NCBI GenBank assembly: GCA_016931695.1
Contig: JAFGEI010000025.1
Location: forward strand, 71,266 to 121,507
Reading direction: 5' to 3'
Source of the DNA: Anaerolineae bacterium
Lineage (GTDB): Bacteria > Chloroflexota > Anaerolineae > B4-G1 > DUEL01
DNA length: 50,242 bases
The position numbers were made by a program, and so were the translations under genes. Positions 16,350 to 25,013 of this stretch are shown here, piece after piece. The number at the start of each line of letters is the position of its first letter. Positions within the stretch are counted from its first letter, which is position 1. The notes under the pieces are model-generated. The model made no database searches and was not told the DNA's origin. It saw nothing but the letters and a program-made list of their open reading frames with translations.

Positions 16350-17411
16350 ATGTCATTGGAAACCATTTCACTTTTACGTAAACTGACTGAATTGCCGGGC
16401 CTGTCCGGCCACGAGCAGCCGGTCCGTCAGCTCTTGCAGGAGCTGTGGTCTCCTCTCGTCGACGAGCTGTCCGAGGATCGGTTGGGCAGCATGATCGGGC
16501 TGCGCCAGGGCAGCGGCGCCGTGCCGCGCCCGCGGCTGATGTTGGCCGCTCACATGGACGAGATCGGCCTGCGCGTCGCCGGGATAGAGAGGGGCTTTTT
16601 ACGCCTCGCCGAGGTGGGCGGCATCGATCGCCGGGTGCTGCCGGGCCTGGAGGTCGTCGTGCATGGAAAGCGCGATCTGCACGGCGTCATCGGAATGCGC
16701 CCGCCCCACGTCATCCCCCACGACCAGCGCGACAAGCCGATACCGTGGGCAGAGTTGTTTGTCGACGTTGGCCTGCCTGAGGCGGAGGTCGACGAATGGG
16801 TGCGCGTCGGCGATCCCATCTCTTTCTACCGCCAGATGGTTGAACTGCAGGGGGGGCTGGTGGCCGGCAAGGCTTTCGACAACCGGGCCTCGGTAGCTGC
16901 GGTGACGCTGGCGCTGCACGCATTGACCCGTATGAGCCACGCCTGGGACGTAGTCGCCGTGGCGACCGTGCAGGAAGAAGTGGGGCTGTACGGCGCAACA
17001 ACCTCTGCCTATCACGTTGCCCCGGATTTGGCGATTGCCATCGACGTCACCTTTGCCAGGCAGGCCGGGCTGTCCGACGACCGGGTCTTTGCCATTGGCG
17101 AGGGGCCGACGATTGGCATCGGCCCCAACTTTCACCCCCAGGTGGTGGAGAAACTCAAGTCGACCGCCGATGCCCACGAAATCCCTTATCACGTCGAACC
17201 GGCCCCGGGCCGCAGCGGCACCGACGCCTGGGCGATCCAGGTCAGCCGCGAGGGAGTGCCCACCGGCCTGGTCTCGATCCCCGTTCGCTACATGCACCAG
17301 CCGGTAGAGACGGCGGCGGTGAAGGACATCGAGCGGGCCGGCCGACTCCTGGCGGCCTTTGCCGCCGGGCTGGCCGCGGATTTCCGCCCCGGCTGGGAGG
17401 ATGAAGCATGA
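16350..17411 (+). CDS. M42 family metal aminopeptidase, first of three
   Basis: Cytosolic, probably dodecameric (TET-type) aminopeptidase with two metal ions, 353 aa. Ligand motifs visible: AAHMDEIGL (His), KAFDNRASVA (Asp), TVQEEVGLYGA (catalytic Glu and ligand Glu), AIDVTFARQ (Asp) and NFHPQ (His). The start is uncertain. A TTG at 16338 overlaps the upstream stop, the ATG at 16350 is directly behind GAGGAG, and a TTG at 16356 has the best spacing to that site; all differ by only a few residues. It overlaps the second M42 gene by 4 nt. Substrate choice among the three copies cannot be told. Confidence 0.92.
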   Translation: MSLETISLLRKLTELPGLSGHEQPVRQLLQELWSPLVDELSEDRLGSMIGLRQGSGAVPRPRLMLAAHMDEIGLRVAGIERGFLRLAEVGGIDRRVLPGLEVVVHGKRDLHGVIGMRPPHVIPHDQRDKPIPWAELFVDVGLPEAEVDEWVRVGDPISFYRQMVELQGGLVAGKAFDNRASVAAVTLALHALTRMSHAWDVVAVATVQEEVGLYGATTSAYHVAPDLAIAIDVTFARQAGLSDDRVFAIGEGPTIGIGPNFHPQVVEKLKSTADAHEIPYHVEPAPGRSGTDAWAIQVSREGVPTGLVSIPVRYMHQPVETAAVKDIERAGRLLAAFAAGLAADFRPGWEDEA

Positions 17412-18439
17412 TGCTGAAGGAACTCTCCGAAGCTTTTGGCCCCTCGGGGAACGAAAAAGCGGTTCGCACGATCCTGCGCCAGGCCCTGGAGGGGCAGGTG
17501 GACCGGATGTGGGTCGATGCGCTGGGCAACCTGCACACCGAGCGCCAGGGCAAGAGCCGCAACCGGCTCAGAGTGCTCCTCACGGCACACATGGACGAGG
17601 TCGGATTTATGGTCATCGGCCACGACGACAGCGGCGGGCTGCGCATCCGCCCCATCGGCGGCATCGACCCGCGCGTCCTCCCCGGCGCGATCGTCTGGGT
17701 CGGCCCTGACCGCGTCCCCGGCGTGATCGGTGCCAAGCCGATCCATCTCCAGGAGCGGGGAGAAGGGGAAAAAGTGGACCCGATTCGCCAGCTGGTGATC
17801 GACATCGGCGCAAAGAACAAGGAGAAAGCCCAAGAGGCAGCGCCCGTTGGGACCACGGCCGTCTTTGCCACCCGCTTTCGCGAGCTGGGCCCCACGGTAA
17901 TCGGCAAAGCGTTCGACGACCGGGTTGGGTGTGCCATCCTGGCCGCGCTGCTGCTGGGCGAACCGCCCCGCCACACGCTCCACGCTGTCTTTACCGTCCA
18001 GGAAGAGGTGGGCCTGCGCGGCGCCCGGGTGGCGGCCTATCGTTCGGAGCCTGATTGCGCCGTGGCCCTGGAGGGGACAATCGCCGACGACCTGCCGAAG
18101 GAAAAAGATGCCAGCCCGACGACGGAACTGGGCCAGGGGCCGGCGATCACGGTGATGGACCGCACCTTTATCGCCCACCGCGGGCTGGTGCAGTTGCTGA
18201 CCCATACTGCCGAGGAGCTGGGTATCCCTTACCAGATCAAACAGCCCGGCATCGGTGGAACCGACGCCGGGGCCATGCACCGCGTCCGCCAGGGCGTTCC
18301 CTCGGCCGCCGTTGCTGTTCCCTGCCGCTATATCCACGGCCCGGTCGGTATGCTCAACCTGGCAGATTTTGAAAACTGCAGCCGCTTGATGCACGAGTCG
18401 CTGGCGCGCCTGACGGTGCGCACATTGAGGAGGGAGTGA
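17408..18439 (+). CDS. M42 family metal aminopeptidase, second of three
   Basis: 343 aa. The full ligand set is visible: TAHMDEVGF, KAFDDRVGCA, TVQEEVGLRGA, ALEGTIADD and FIAHRG. The fourth motif carries Glu where the first and third copies carry Asp; both occur in the M42 family. The ATG at 17408 overlaps the stop of the first copy (ATGATG, so 17411 is an alternative start). The third copy begins one base after this stop. Sequence differs clearly from copies one and three, so these are old paralogues rather than a fresh duplication. Confidence 0.92.
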   Translation: MMLKELSEAFGPSGNEKAVRTILRQALEGQVDRMWVDALGNLHTERQGKSRNRLRVLLTAHMDEVGFMVIGHDDSGGLRIRPIGGIDPRVLPGAIVWVGPDRVPGVIGAKPIHLQERGEGEKVDPIRQLVIDIGAKNKEKAQEAAPVGTTAVFATRFRELGPTVIGKAFDDRVGCAILAALLLGEPPRHTLHAVFTVQEEVGLRGARVAAYRSEPDCAVALEGTIADDLPKEKDASPTTELGQGPAITVMDRTFIAHRGLVQLLTHTAEELGIPYQIKQPGIGGTDAGAMHRVRQGVPSAAVAVPCRYIHGPVGMLNLADFENCSRLMHESLARLTVRTLRRE

Positions 18440-18440
18440 G

Positions 18441-19427
18441 GTGAGAGAGACAATCCAACGTCTGACGGAGACTTTTGGCCCGTCGGGTTTTGAGGAACGC
18501 ATCCGGGCCGTGATTCGCGACGAGGTCGAGGATTTGGCCGACGAGTTGCAGGTGACCCCCCTGGGCAGCCTGGTGGCGATTCGGCGGGGGAGCGGCGGTG
18601 GGCAGCGGATCATGATGGCGGCCCACATGGACGAAATCGGCGTGATGGCCTCCTACATCGACGAGAAGGGGTTCATCCGCTTGGCTCCCCTGGGCGGCGT
18701 GTATAGTATCACCTGCATTGGCTCCAGGGTGCTCTTTGAGAATGGAACGATGGGGGTCATTGGCCTCGACGAAAAGCGCCAGGACAAGAAACAGATTCCC
18801 TCCCTCTCCGAGCTCTACATTGACGTGGGGGCGACGAGCAAAGAAGATTGCCCGGTGCGCGTGGGCGACGCGGCGGTCTTTGTGCGAACTTTTTTTGCCC
18901 AGGGCCGGCGGCTGGTGGCCAAGGCAATGGACAATCGCATCGGCTGTGCGGTACTGATCGAGACCATGCGCCGTCTGCAGAAAACGCCGCACGAAATTCA
19001 CTTTGTCTTTACAGCCCAGGAAGAGACCAACCTTTCGGGTGCGCAGACGGCGGCCTATGGCATCGATCCCGATCTGGCGATCGCCGTCGACGTGACGGGA
19101 ACCGGAGATAGGCCGGAAAGCAGGCCCATGGCAGTGCAACTGGGCCAGGGACCGGCGATCAAGGTGCAGGACGCACTGATGATCGCCCACCCCCTGGTGC
19201 GTGAATGGTTGGTAGCGGCGGCCGAGCGGATTAACGTCCCCTACCAGATGGAGGTGATGGAGGGCGGGACGACCGACGCCGCGGTGACCCAGCTCGTGCG
19301 GGCTGGCGTGCCCTCCGGCTGTCTCTCCATACCCTGCCGCTATGTCCATTCGCCCAGCGAAATGGTCGACGAGGAGGATGTGGAGGGAGCGGTCAGGGTG
19401 CTGGTAGAGGCGCTGAGCACGCGATAA
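18441..19427 (+). CDS. M42 family metal aminopeptidase, third of three
   Basis: 328 aa, start GTG at 18441 behind AGGAGGGAG. Ligand motifs: AAHMDEIGV, KAMDNRIGCA, TAQEETNLSGA, AVDVTGTGD and MIAHPL. The usual VQEEVG is AQEETN here but both glutamates are kept. In archaea, related TET peptidases with different specificities can form mixed particles; three coupled genes here make that possible but it is inference. Followed after 46 bp by tatA. Confidence 0.92.
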   Translation: MRETIQRLTETFGPSGFEERIRAVIRDEVEDLADELQVTPLGSLVAIRRGSGGGQRIMMAAHMDEIGVMASYIDEKGFIRLAPLGGVYSITCIGSRVLFENGTMGVIGLDEKRQDKKQIPSLSELYIDVGATSKEDCPVRVGDAAVFVRTFFAQGRRLVAKAMDNRIGCAVLIETMRRLQKTPHEIHFVFTAQEETNLSGAQTAAYGIDPDLAIAVDVTGTGDRPESRPMAVQLGQGPAIKVQDALMIAHPLVREWLVAAAERINVPYQMEVMEGGTTDAAVTQLVRAGVPSGCLSIPCRYVHSPSEMVDEEDVEGAVRVLVEALSTR

Positions 19428-19473
19428 GGGTGGTCACTTGGTGGTGACTGCGAGTTATCTGACGAGGTGAAAC

Positions 19474-19674
19474 ATGCCGTTGTTCAAAAGTTTTGGCCTG
19501 CCCGAGTTGCTGGTGGTGCTGGGTATTGTCATCATCCTCTTTGGGGTGGGACGTTTGGGCAAGATCGGAGCGGAACTTGGAAAGGGCATCCGCAACTTTC
19601 GCGAGGCGCTCAGCAAGGGCGCAGAGGAAGAAGAAGAAAGCGGCCAGGATGCTACCGCTTCGACGCTCGAATAG
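19474..19674 (+). CDS. tatA: Sec-independent translocase subunit TatA
   Basis: 66 aa. Short N-terminus, one membrane helix ([20 protein letters not shown]), the Phe-Gly hinge, an amphipathic helix ([18 protein letters not shown]) and an acidic tail (EEEEESGQD), as expected for the pore-forming TatA. GAGGTGAA precedes the ATG. First of tatA-tatB-tatC, 46 bp after the M42 genes. Confidence 0.92.
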   Translation: MPLFKSFGLPELLVVLGIVIILFGVGRLGKIGAELGKGIRNFREALSKGAEEEEESGQDATASTLE

Positions 19675-19713
19675 CTGGTTTCCTCCGGCAATTGTTGTCT
19701 GGCAAAAAATTGG

Positions 19714-20082
19714 ATGGACTTTTTTAACATTGGCGCTGGTGAGCTGGTTTTTCTCGTCCTGCTGGCCATTTTGCTGATCGGTCCTGGACGGGCGGCGCAG
19801 GTATTCCGCCAGGTTACGCCAACGCTGGCCCACCTGCGTCGCGAGTGGTTTTCGTTTCAAAAAGGCCTGATGACGGAAATCAACGAGTTGGAGCAAGAAA
19901 CGACCGGCGGCCTCATCTCCTCCTTGGCGGGCGATCTGGACAAGGTCCAGCAGGATGTTGTCGACGGGGTGCGCGAGATCGAGCAGGAAGCAATGGCGGG
20001 AATCGGCCCGCATCTGCACCCGGCAAGCAGTGGGCCCGCTTCCGCTCCTCCTCCGCTGGAAAACCAAGACCAGGCGGAATGA
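19714..20082 (+). CDS. tatB: TatB-like Sec-independent translocase subunit
   Basis: 122 aa. The N-terminal membrane helix contains an early Glu (GAGELVFLVLLAILLIGPGRA) and the Gly-Pro hinge typical of TatB. A long amphipathic helix and an acidic/proline-rich tail follow (SGPASAPPPLENQDQAE). The length beyond the helix separates it from TatA (66 aa). TatB docks substrate on TatC. The TGA stop overlaps the tatC ATG. No strong ribosome-binding site; 39 nt after tatA. Confidence 0.85.
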   Translation: MDFFNIGAGELVFLVLLAILLIGPGRAAQVFRQVTPTLAHLRREWFSFQKGLMTEINELEQETTGGLISSLAGDLDKVQQDVVDGVREIEQEAMAGIGPHLHPASSGPASAPPPLENQDQAE

Positions 20083-20798
20083 ACAAGGACGGGCCGCTTA
20101 CCATCCTCGGGCACATCGAGGAGCTTCGCCAGCGGCTGCTGCGGGCATTGATCTCGCTGGTGATTGGCACCTCGATCAGCGCGATTTTTGCCCGGCGGCT
20201 GCTCGAATGGCTGGCGATGCCCGTCGGCGGCATCGAGCAGCTGCGCTCCATCGAAGTCACCGAAAACATCACGGTCTTTATGCAGGTATCGCTCCTCGGC
20301 GGCGCGGCCCTGGCGATGCCCTACATCGTTTACCAGCTGTGGCGGTTTTTCTCACCCGGCCTCACCCGGCGCGAAAACCGCTACGTCTTGATCCTGGTCC
20401 CTTTTGCCACCTTGCTCTTTCTCAGCGGCGCCGCTTTTTCCTACTTTGTCATGCTGCCCGCGGCCGTGCCCTTCCTGACCGGTTTTCTCGGCATCAAGAC
20501 CGAGCCCCGGCCGGCTGACTATATCAGTTTTATCACCAGCCTGATGTTCTGGATCGGCGTCAGTTTTGAAATTCCACTGGTCATCTTTTTTCTGGCCAAG
20601 GTGCGCATCGTCAACCATCGCATGCTGCTCCGCAACTGGCGGACGGCGATTTTTGCCATGGCCGTGCTGGCGGCGTTTGTGACGCCGACCCCGGACCCGG
20701 TGAACATGGGCTTGGTGATGATTCCGTTGATCATCCTCTACGGCCTGAGCGTCATCCTGGCCCGCATCGCCTATCGACCGGCGGAAGAGAGTGAGTAA
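20079..20798 (+). CDS. tatC: Sec-independent translocase subunit TatC
   Basis: Polytopic twin-arginine signal receptor, 239 aa, with the usual six membrane segments. N-terminal signature HIEELRQRLLRAL, then YIVYQLWRFFSPGLTRRENRY and FYFVMLP-like SYFVMLPAAVPFL, SLMFWIGVSFEIPLVIFFL, and FVTPTPDPVNMGLVMIPLI. The ATG at 20079 overlaps the tatB stop (ATGA); the open frame further upstream is a shadow of tatB. Its end overlaps the GTG start of the DUF362 gene by 8 nt. Confidence 0.95.
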   Translation: MNKDGPLTILGHIEELRQRLLRALISLVIGTSISAIFARRLLEWLAMPVGGIEQLRSIEVTENITVFMQVSLLGGAALAMPYIVYQLWRFFSPGLTRRENRYVLILVPFATLLFLSGAAFSYFVMLPAAVPFLTGFLGIKTEPRPADYISFITSLMFWIGVSFEIPLVIFFLAKVRIVNHRMLLRNWRTAIFAMAVLAAFVTPTPDPVNMGLVMIPLIILYGLSVILARIAYRPAEESE

Positions 20799-21957
20799 AC
20801 GGGTTGGCGTGACCAAAACCCAGGTTGCCCTCGTCCGCTGCGCGCAGTACGACCCGGCTGCGGTCGATGCGGCCGTTGGCCGCGGGCTGGCCTTGCTGGG
20901 CGGCGCAGAACGGTTCGTCCGGCCGGGTGAGCGCATTCTGCTCAAGCCCAACCTGCTCGTGGGAGGGCGGCCCCAGAACGCCATCACGACCCACCCGGCG
21001 CTCTTTGCCGCCGTCGCCCACCACCTTCAGGCGGCAGGGGCCGTCCTCTGTTACGGCGACTCGCCCGGTGTGGGCACGCCTGCCAGTGCCGCCCGCCGCG
21101 CTGGCCTTGCCGCTGTCGCCGGCGAGTTGGACATCTCCCTGGCCGACTTTGCCAACGGCGAAGCCGTTTCCTTCCCGGAAGGGGACCTAATCAGGCAGTT
21201 CACCATCGCCCGCGGCGTCCTGGCGGCCGACGGGTTGATCTCGCTGCCCAAGCTCAAGACCCACGGCCTGATGCGCCTGACGGGGGCGGTCAAGAACCAG
21301 TTCGGCTGCGTGCCTGGGCTGCTCAAGGGCGAGTTCCACGCCCGCCTGCCGGACCGGGACCACTTTGCGCAGATGCTGGTCGACCTGAATCGCCTGCTGC
21401 GCCCACGGCTCTATGTGATGGACGGCATCGTTGCGATGGAAGGGAACGGCCCGCGCAACGGCGACCCGCGCCCGCTCTCGGTCCTGCTCCTGTCCGCCGA
21501 TCCAATCGCTCTCGATGCCACGGTCTGTCGCATCGTCGACCTCGACCCTGCCATGGTCCCTACCATCACTTGGGGAGAGGTGGGGGGATTGGGGCAGGCG
21601 AGTCCGGTCGAGATTCTCGGCGATCCGCTGGCGTCGTTTTTCACGCCGGATTTTGCGGTCGACCGGCGCCGCGAGGCCGCGGCCGGCAAGCGACGCTTTC
21701 TCCGGCGCCTGGTCAACCGTTGGGTCGTGCCCCGCCCTGTGGTCGTGCCGGAGAACTGCACCCGCTGCGGCACGTGCGTGCGCGTCTGTCCCGTCACGCC
21801 CAAGGCAATCGATTTTCGCGGCGAGGAGGGGCGCGACGCTCCGCCGCAGCACGATTATCAGCTCTGCATCCGCTGTTACTGCTGCCAGGAACTGTGCCCG
21901 GCAAATGCCATCACCATCGAAATCCCCCCGCTGGGGCGGTTGATCCACCGTTTGTAG
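20791..21957 (+). CDS. DUF362-domain protein with two 4Fe-4S motifs
   Basis: 388 aa. The DUF362 part (about 1-300; ILLKPNLLVGG, LISLPKLKTHGLMRLTGAVKNQFGCVPG, YVMDGIVAMEGNGPRNG, DPIALDATVCRIV) is followed by a ferredoxin-like tail with two complete C-x2-C-x2-C-x3-CP motifs (CTRCGTCVRVCP and CIRCYCCQELCP). DUF362 proteins are redox proteins of unclear role. No twin-arginine signal is seen, so it need not be a Tat substrate, although the GTG start overlaps tatC and the genes should be co-transcribed. Confidence 0.87.
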   Translation: MSKRVGVTKTQVALVRCAQYDPAAVDAAVGRGLALLGGAERFVRPGERILLKPNLLVGGRPQNAITTHPALFAAVAHHLQAAGAVLCYGDSPGVGTPASAARRAGLAAVAGELDISLADFANGEAVSFPEGDLIRQFTIARGVLAADGLISLPKLKTHGLMRLTGAVKNQFGCVPGLLKGEFHARLPDRDHFAQMLVDLNRLLRPRLYVMDGIVAMEGNGPRNGDPRPLSVLLLSADPIALDATVCRIVDLDPAMVPTITWGEVGGLGQASPVEILGDPLASFFTPDFAVDRRREAAAGKRRFLRRLVNRWVVPRPVVVPENCTRCGTCVRVCPVTPKAIDFRGEEGRDAPPQHDYQLCIRCYCCQELCPANAITIEIPPLGRLIHRL

Positions 21958-22036
21958 CTGGAACCGCCAGGCCGTCGCTCTTGACAAGTATTCGTTCGAC
22001 AATAGACCGGCTACGAACCCCCTTTTCGCTCTTTCT

Positions 22037-22064
22037 TTGACTTCCCTCGCTTTACGGGTATAAT
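22037..22064 (+). promoter_or_regulatory. promoter of the ABC binding-protein gene
   Basis: -35 TTGACT (22037-22042), 16-bp spacer, -10 TATAAT (22059-22064). The transcription start is expected near 22071, about 35 nt before the ATG, leaving room for the AGGAGG at 22091-22096. Confidence 0.8.
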
Positions 22065-22105
22065 GCCTGCCGGGTGTGACTATTCTGCCGAGGAGGGCAA
22101 AAGCT

Positions 22106-24034
22106 ATGAAGCAGTTGGGCATCGTCGGGTTCCTGATTGGCGTGGGACTGTTGCTGTCTACGTGTACCCCATCCCCGACGACGGTTACCGTAACGGTCCA
22201 GGTGACCAGTCCGCCCCAGGTCGTCACGGCGACTCCCACCGCCACCGCGACCCCCGGCCCTACCGTGTTGACGATTTGCCAGAATGCCGAACCGGAGACG
22301 CTCTACCTGTATGGCGGCGCCCACACCGCCCGACATGTCCTGGAAGCGGTCTATGACGGCCCCATTGACTACCGCTCTTATGACTTTCAGCCCGTCATCC
22401 TGGAAAAGCTGCCCCGCATCGAGGATGGCGACGCCTACTTTGACACCGTCACGGTCCAGCCAGGCGACCGCGTGATCGATATCGCCGGGCAGCCGGTGGC
22501 GCTGGAGGACGGGGTCCAGGTTTTTGCCAATCACAACTGCCTGGAGGCGGACAACCCCGACTGCCTGGTGACCTTTGTCGGCACCCGCACGCTCCAGTTG
22601 GAGCAGATGGTCGTCTCCTGGCAGATACCGGAGGGAATCCTCTGGTCGGATGGAGAACCGGTCACCGCCGACGATTCGGTCTATAGCTACGAAATGGCCT
22701 GTGATGCCGATACCCCGGCTTCCAAGTACCTGTGTGATCGGACCGCCTCTTATGTCGCGGCCGGGGAGCGCACGGTTGTCTGGACGGGGGTGCCGGGGTA
22801 CGTGGATAACCTCTACTTTTTGAACTTTTTTACGCCCCTGCCGCGCCATCTTTGGCAAGATGAGCTGCGCTATACTGCTGCCAATCTGTTGAGCCGCTCG
22901 GAGAGCGCCCGGCAGCCGATGGGCTGGGGACCCTACGTCATTGTCGAGTGGGTGCAGGGCGAATACATCGAACTGGCCCCCAATCCCAACTATTTTCGCG
23001 CCGCAGAGGGATTGCCCGGCGTCGACCGCCTCTTTTTCCGCTTTGCCGCCAGCGCCAACGACCTGGTCAGTATGATGCTTGCCGATCAGTGTGACGTTGG
23101 TATCATCGAGGGGGAAGTGGGGGACCTGATGCCGCTTCTGATTTCGGCCCAACAGCAAGGGTTGTTCAACCTGGCCGTCGCCCCGTCCAGTGATACCTGG
23201 GAGAACTTGACCTTTGGCATCAACCCGGTGGCGGCATACGACCGTCCCGACTTTTTCGAGGATGCGCGGGTGCGGCAGGCCATCGCCCACTGTGTCGACC
23301 GGCAGACGATGGTCGACGAGGTGACGTTTGGGCTGGGGGAAGTGGCGGACGTCTACATTCCTCCCCTGCATCCTCTCTATGCTGACCGCCGCCTGGTTCG
23401 CTGGCCCTACGATCCCGCCGCGGGGCGGGCGCTGCTGACGGAGGTGGGCTGGGTGGACGAGGATGCGGACGGCGTGCTGGAGGCGGACAGCGTGGAAGGG
23501 GTGCGCGACGGCACCGTTTTCCGCGTCGACCTCCTGGTCATGCAGGGCAACGATCAGCAGGAGGCGCTGGCCCGCATCATACGCTCCAACCTGGCCGACT
23601 GCGGCATCCAGACTAACCTGGTCTTTACCGCCGAACCGGATTTTCGCGCTGATGGCCCCGCCGGCCCGGTCTTTGGCCGCCAGTTCGACCTGGCGCTTTT
23701 CGCCTGGTACAATGCCGTGGAACCACCCTGTTATCTCTACCTTAGCGAAGAGATTCCCAACGAGCTGAACTGGGGCCGGTCAAACGCCGCCGGTTTTTCT
23801 GACGCGGAATATGATGCCGCCTGCAGCGCGGCGTTAGCTGCCTTGCCCGGAACCTATGAATATCGCGAGTTCCACAGCCAGGCGCAGCGCATCTTTTCGG
23901 AACAGCTGCCCTCGCTTCCTCTTTTCTGGCGCATTCGCGTAGCGATGGCCCAGCCCCGCGTGACCGGCTTTTTTCTCGATCCCTCGGCCGAGAGCGAAAT
24001 GTGGGGGATCGAAGAGATTGGCGTGCTGCCGTAA
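22106..24034 (+). CDS. peptide/nickel-type ABC transporter substrate-binding lipoprotein
   Basis: 642 aa, solute-binding protein family 5. An N-terminal signal with a lipobox-like LLLSTC is followed by a Thr/Pro/Val linker of about 35 residues. The binding domain then runs from VLTICQNAEPETLYLYGG, with VSWQIPEGILWSDGEPVTADDSVYSYEMA, VRQAIAHCVDRQTMVDEV and near the end YREFHSQAQRIFSEQLPSLPLFW. The ATG at 22106 follows AGGAGG. The permease genes lie downstream in convergent orientation, an unusual split. A Thr rather than Gly/Ala/Ser at lipobox position -1 makes the lipid anchor likely but not certain. Confidence 0.88.
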   Translation: MKQLGIVGFLIGVGLLLSTCTPSPTTVTVTVQVTSPPQVVTATPTATATPGPTVLTICQNAEPETLYLYGGAHTARHVLEAVYDGPIDYRSYDFQPVILEKLPRIEDGDAYFDTVTVQPGDRVIDIAGQPVALEDGVQVFANHNCLEADNPDCLVTFVGTRTLQLEQMVVSWQIPEGILWSDGEPVTADDSVYSYEMACDADTPASKYLCDRTASYVAAGERTVVWTGVPGYVDNLYFLNFFTPLPRHLWQDELRYTAANLLSRSESARQPMGWGPYVIVEWVQGEYIELAPNPNYFRAAEGLPGVDRLFFRFAASANDLVSMMLADQCDVGIIEGEVGDLMPLLISAQQQGLFNLAVAPSSDTWENLTFGINPVAAYDRPDFFEDARVRQAIAHCVDRQTMVDEVTFGLGEVADVYIPPLHPLYADRRLVRWPYDPAAGRALLTEVGWVDEDADGVLEADSVEGVRDGTVFRVDLLVMQGNDQQEALARIIRSNLADCGIQTNLVFTAEPDFRADGPAGPVFGRQFDLALFAWYNAVEPPCYLYLSEEIPNELNWGRSNAAGFSDAEYDAACSAALAALPGTYEYREFHSQAQRIFSEQLPSLPLFWRIRVAMAQPRVTGFFLDPSAESEMWGIEEIGVLP

Positions 24035-24062
24035 GGAACGCGGCAGGGGGCTCGAGTGGGTG

Positions 24063-25013
24063 TTAGGCGCGGCCCCAGCGCATGGGGCCGTTGTAGAAAC
24101 GGGGGTTCAATGCCTCGTTTAGCCCATCGCCCAACAGGTTCCAGCCGATGCCAAAGATGACCAGCGCCAGGGTGGCCGGCAGGTAGACCCACCAATAGGT
24201 CAGCAGGCTGGCGTTGGGGCCGAGGATCCAATTCCGCCCATTGACCAGCAGCCAGCTCCAGGGCGACATCCCGCCGAGACCAATAAAGTGAAAGGCGGCC
24301 TGCAGGATGACCATCCCGCCGATGTCGCGCGCCAGCAGGACGATGGCGGGCGATATGGCGTTGGGCAGCAGGTGGCGAAATATGAGCCGGAAGTGCCCCG
24401 CTCCCAGTGACCGGGCCGCTTCCACGTACTCGCTGTGCTTGAGCCCCAATACCTCGGCGCCGATGATGCGGGCGTAGGGCATCCAGGAGAAGAGGATCAG
24501 CGCTAACATCACCGGGCTGACTCGCAGCTGCGCCAGCACGGCCTGCAACGAGATGCCTGGGGGGAGGACTTCAGGGGGACGCATCACCTGGGCCAGGAGC
24601 CAGACAGCGGCGATGGGCGGGAAGGTGAGAAAAGCATCGATGACGCGCAGCGTGAGGCGATGGGCCAGCCCGCCAAAATAGGCGCTCATCGCCCCGATAA
24701 AAGTCCCCAGCATGGCAGTGATCGACGCGACGGCGAGCCCGAATCCGAGGGCGGAGCGAGCTCCCCAGAGCAAGGAGTAAAAGATATCGTATCCGCCGGC
24801 GGTCGTGCCCAGGGGGATGCCGGGCCCAGGTGGCAGGGGGACGCGCCGCGACGTTCCCTCGATGCGCTCGACGGCCCGAATCCACTGCGGGGATTCGGCG
24901 TTGTCCGATGCAGTGAGATGGGGAGCCGACACGGCCATGGCGACAAAGACCCCCACGATCAAGATACCCAGCAGGTTCTGCCAGCGAAACAGGAACTGGC
25001 GCAAGCCCCTCAT
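24063..25013 (-). CDS. ABC transporter permease, DppC/OppC type
   Basis: 316 aa inner-membrane permease. N-terminal membrane segment (LGILIVGVFVAMAVSAPHL), an extracytoplasmic loop, then five membrane segments with the EAA loop EYVEAARSLGAGHFRLIFRHLLPNAISPAIV and a C-terminal FGIGWNLLGDGLNEALNPRF, as in the DppC/OppC family. Its ATG overlaps the stop of the DppB-type gene (ATGA). Pairs with DppB to form the channel. No ATPase gene follows: the next gene downstream on this strand is absent and the binding protein is convergent. Confidence 0.93.
   Translation of the reverse strand: MRGLRQFLFRWQNLLGILIVGVFVAMAVSAPHLTASDNAESPQWIRAVERIEGTSRRVPLPPGPGIPLGTTAGGYDIFYSLLWGARSALGFGLAVASITAMLGTFIGAMSAYFGGLAHRLTLRVIDAFLTFPPIAAVWLLAQVMRPPEVLPPGISLQAVLAQLRVSPVMLALILFSWMPYARIIGAEVLGLKHSEYVEAARSLGAGHFRLIFRHLLPNAISPAIVLLARDIGGMVILQAAFHFIGLGGMSPWSWLLVNGRNWILGPNASLLTYWWVYLPATLALVIFGIGWNLLGDGLNEALNPRFYNGPMRWGRA

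Noticed and set aside
21978-22010. TTGACA near 21981 as a second promoter of the ABC binding protein
   Set aside because: No acceptable -10 box at 15-19 bp; the pair at 22037-22064 is far better.
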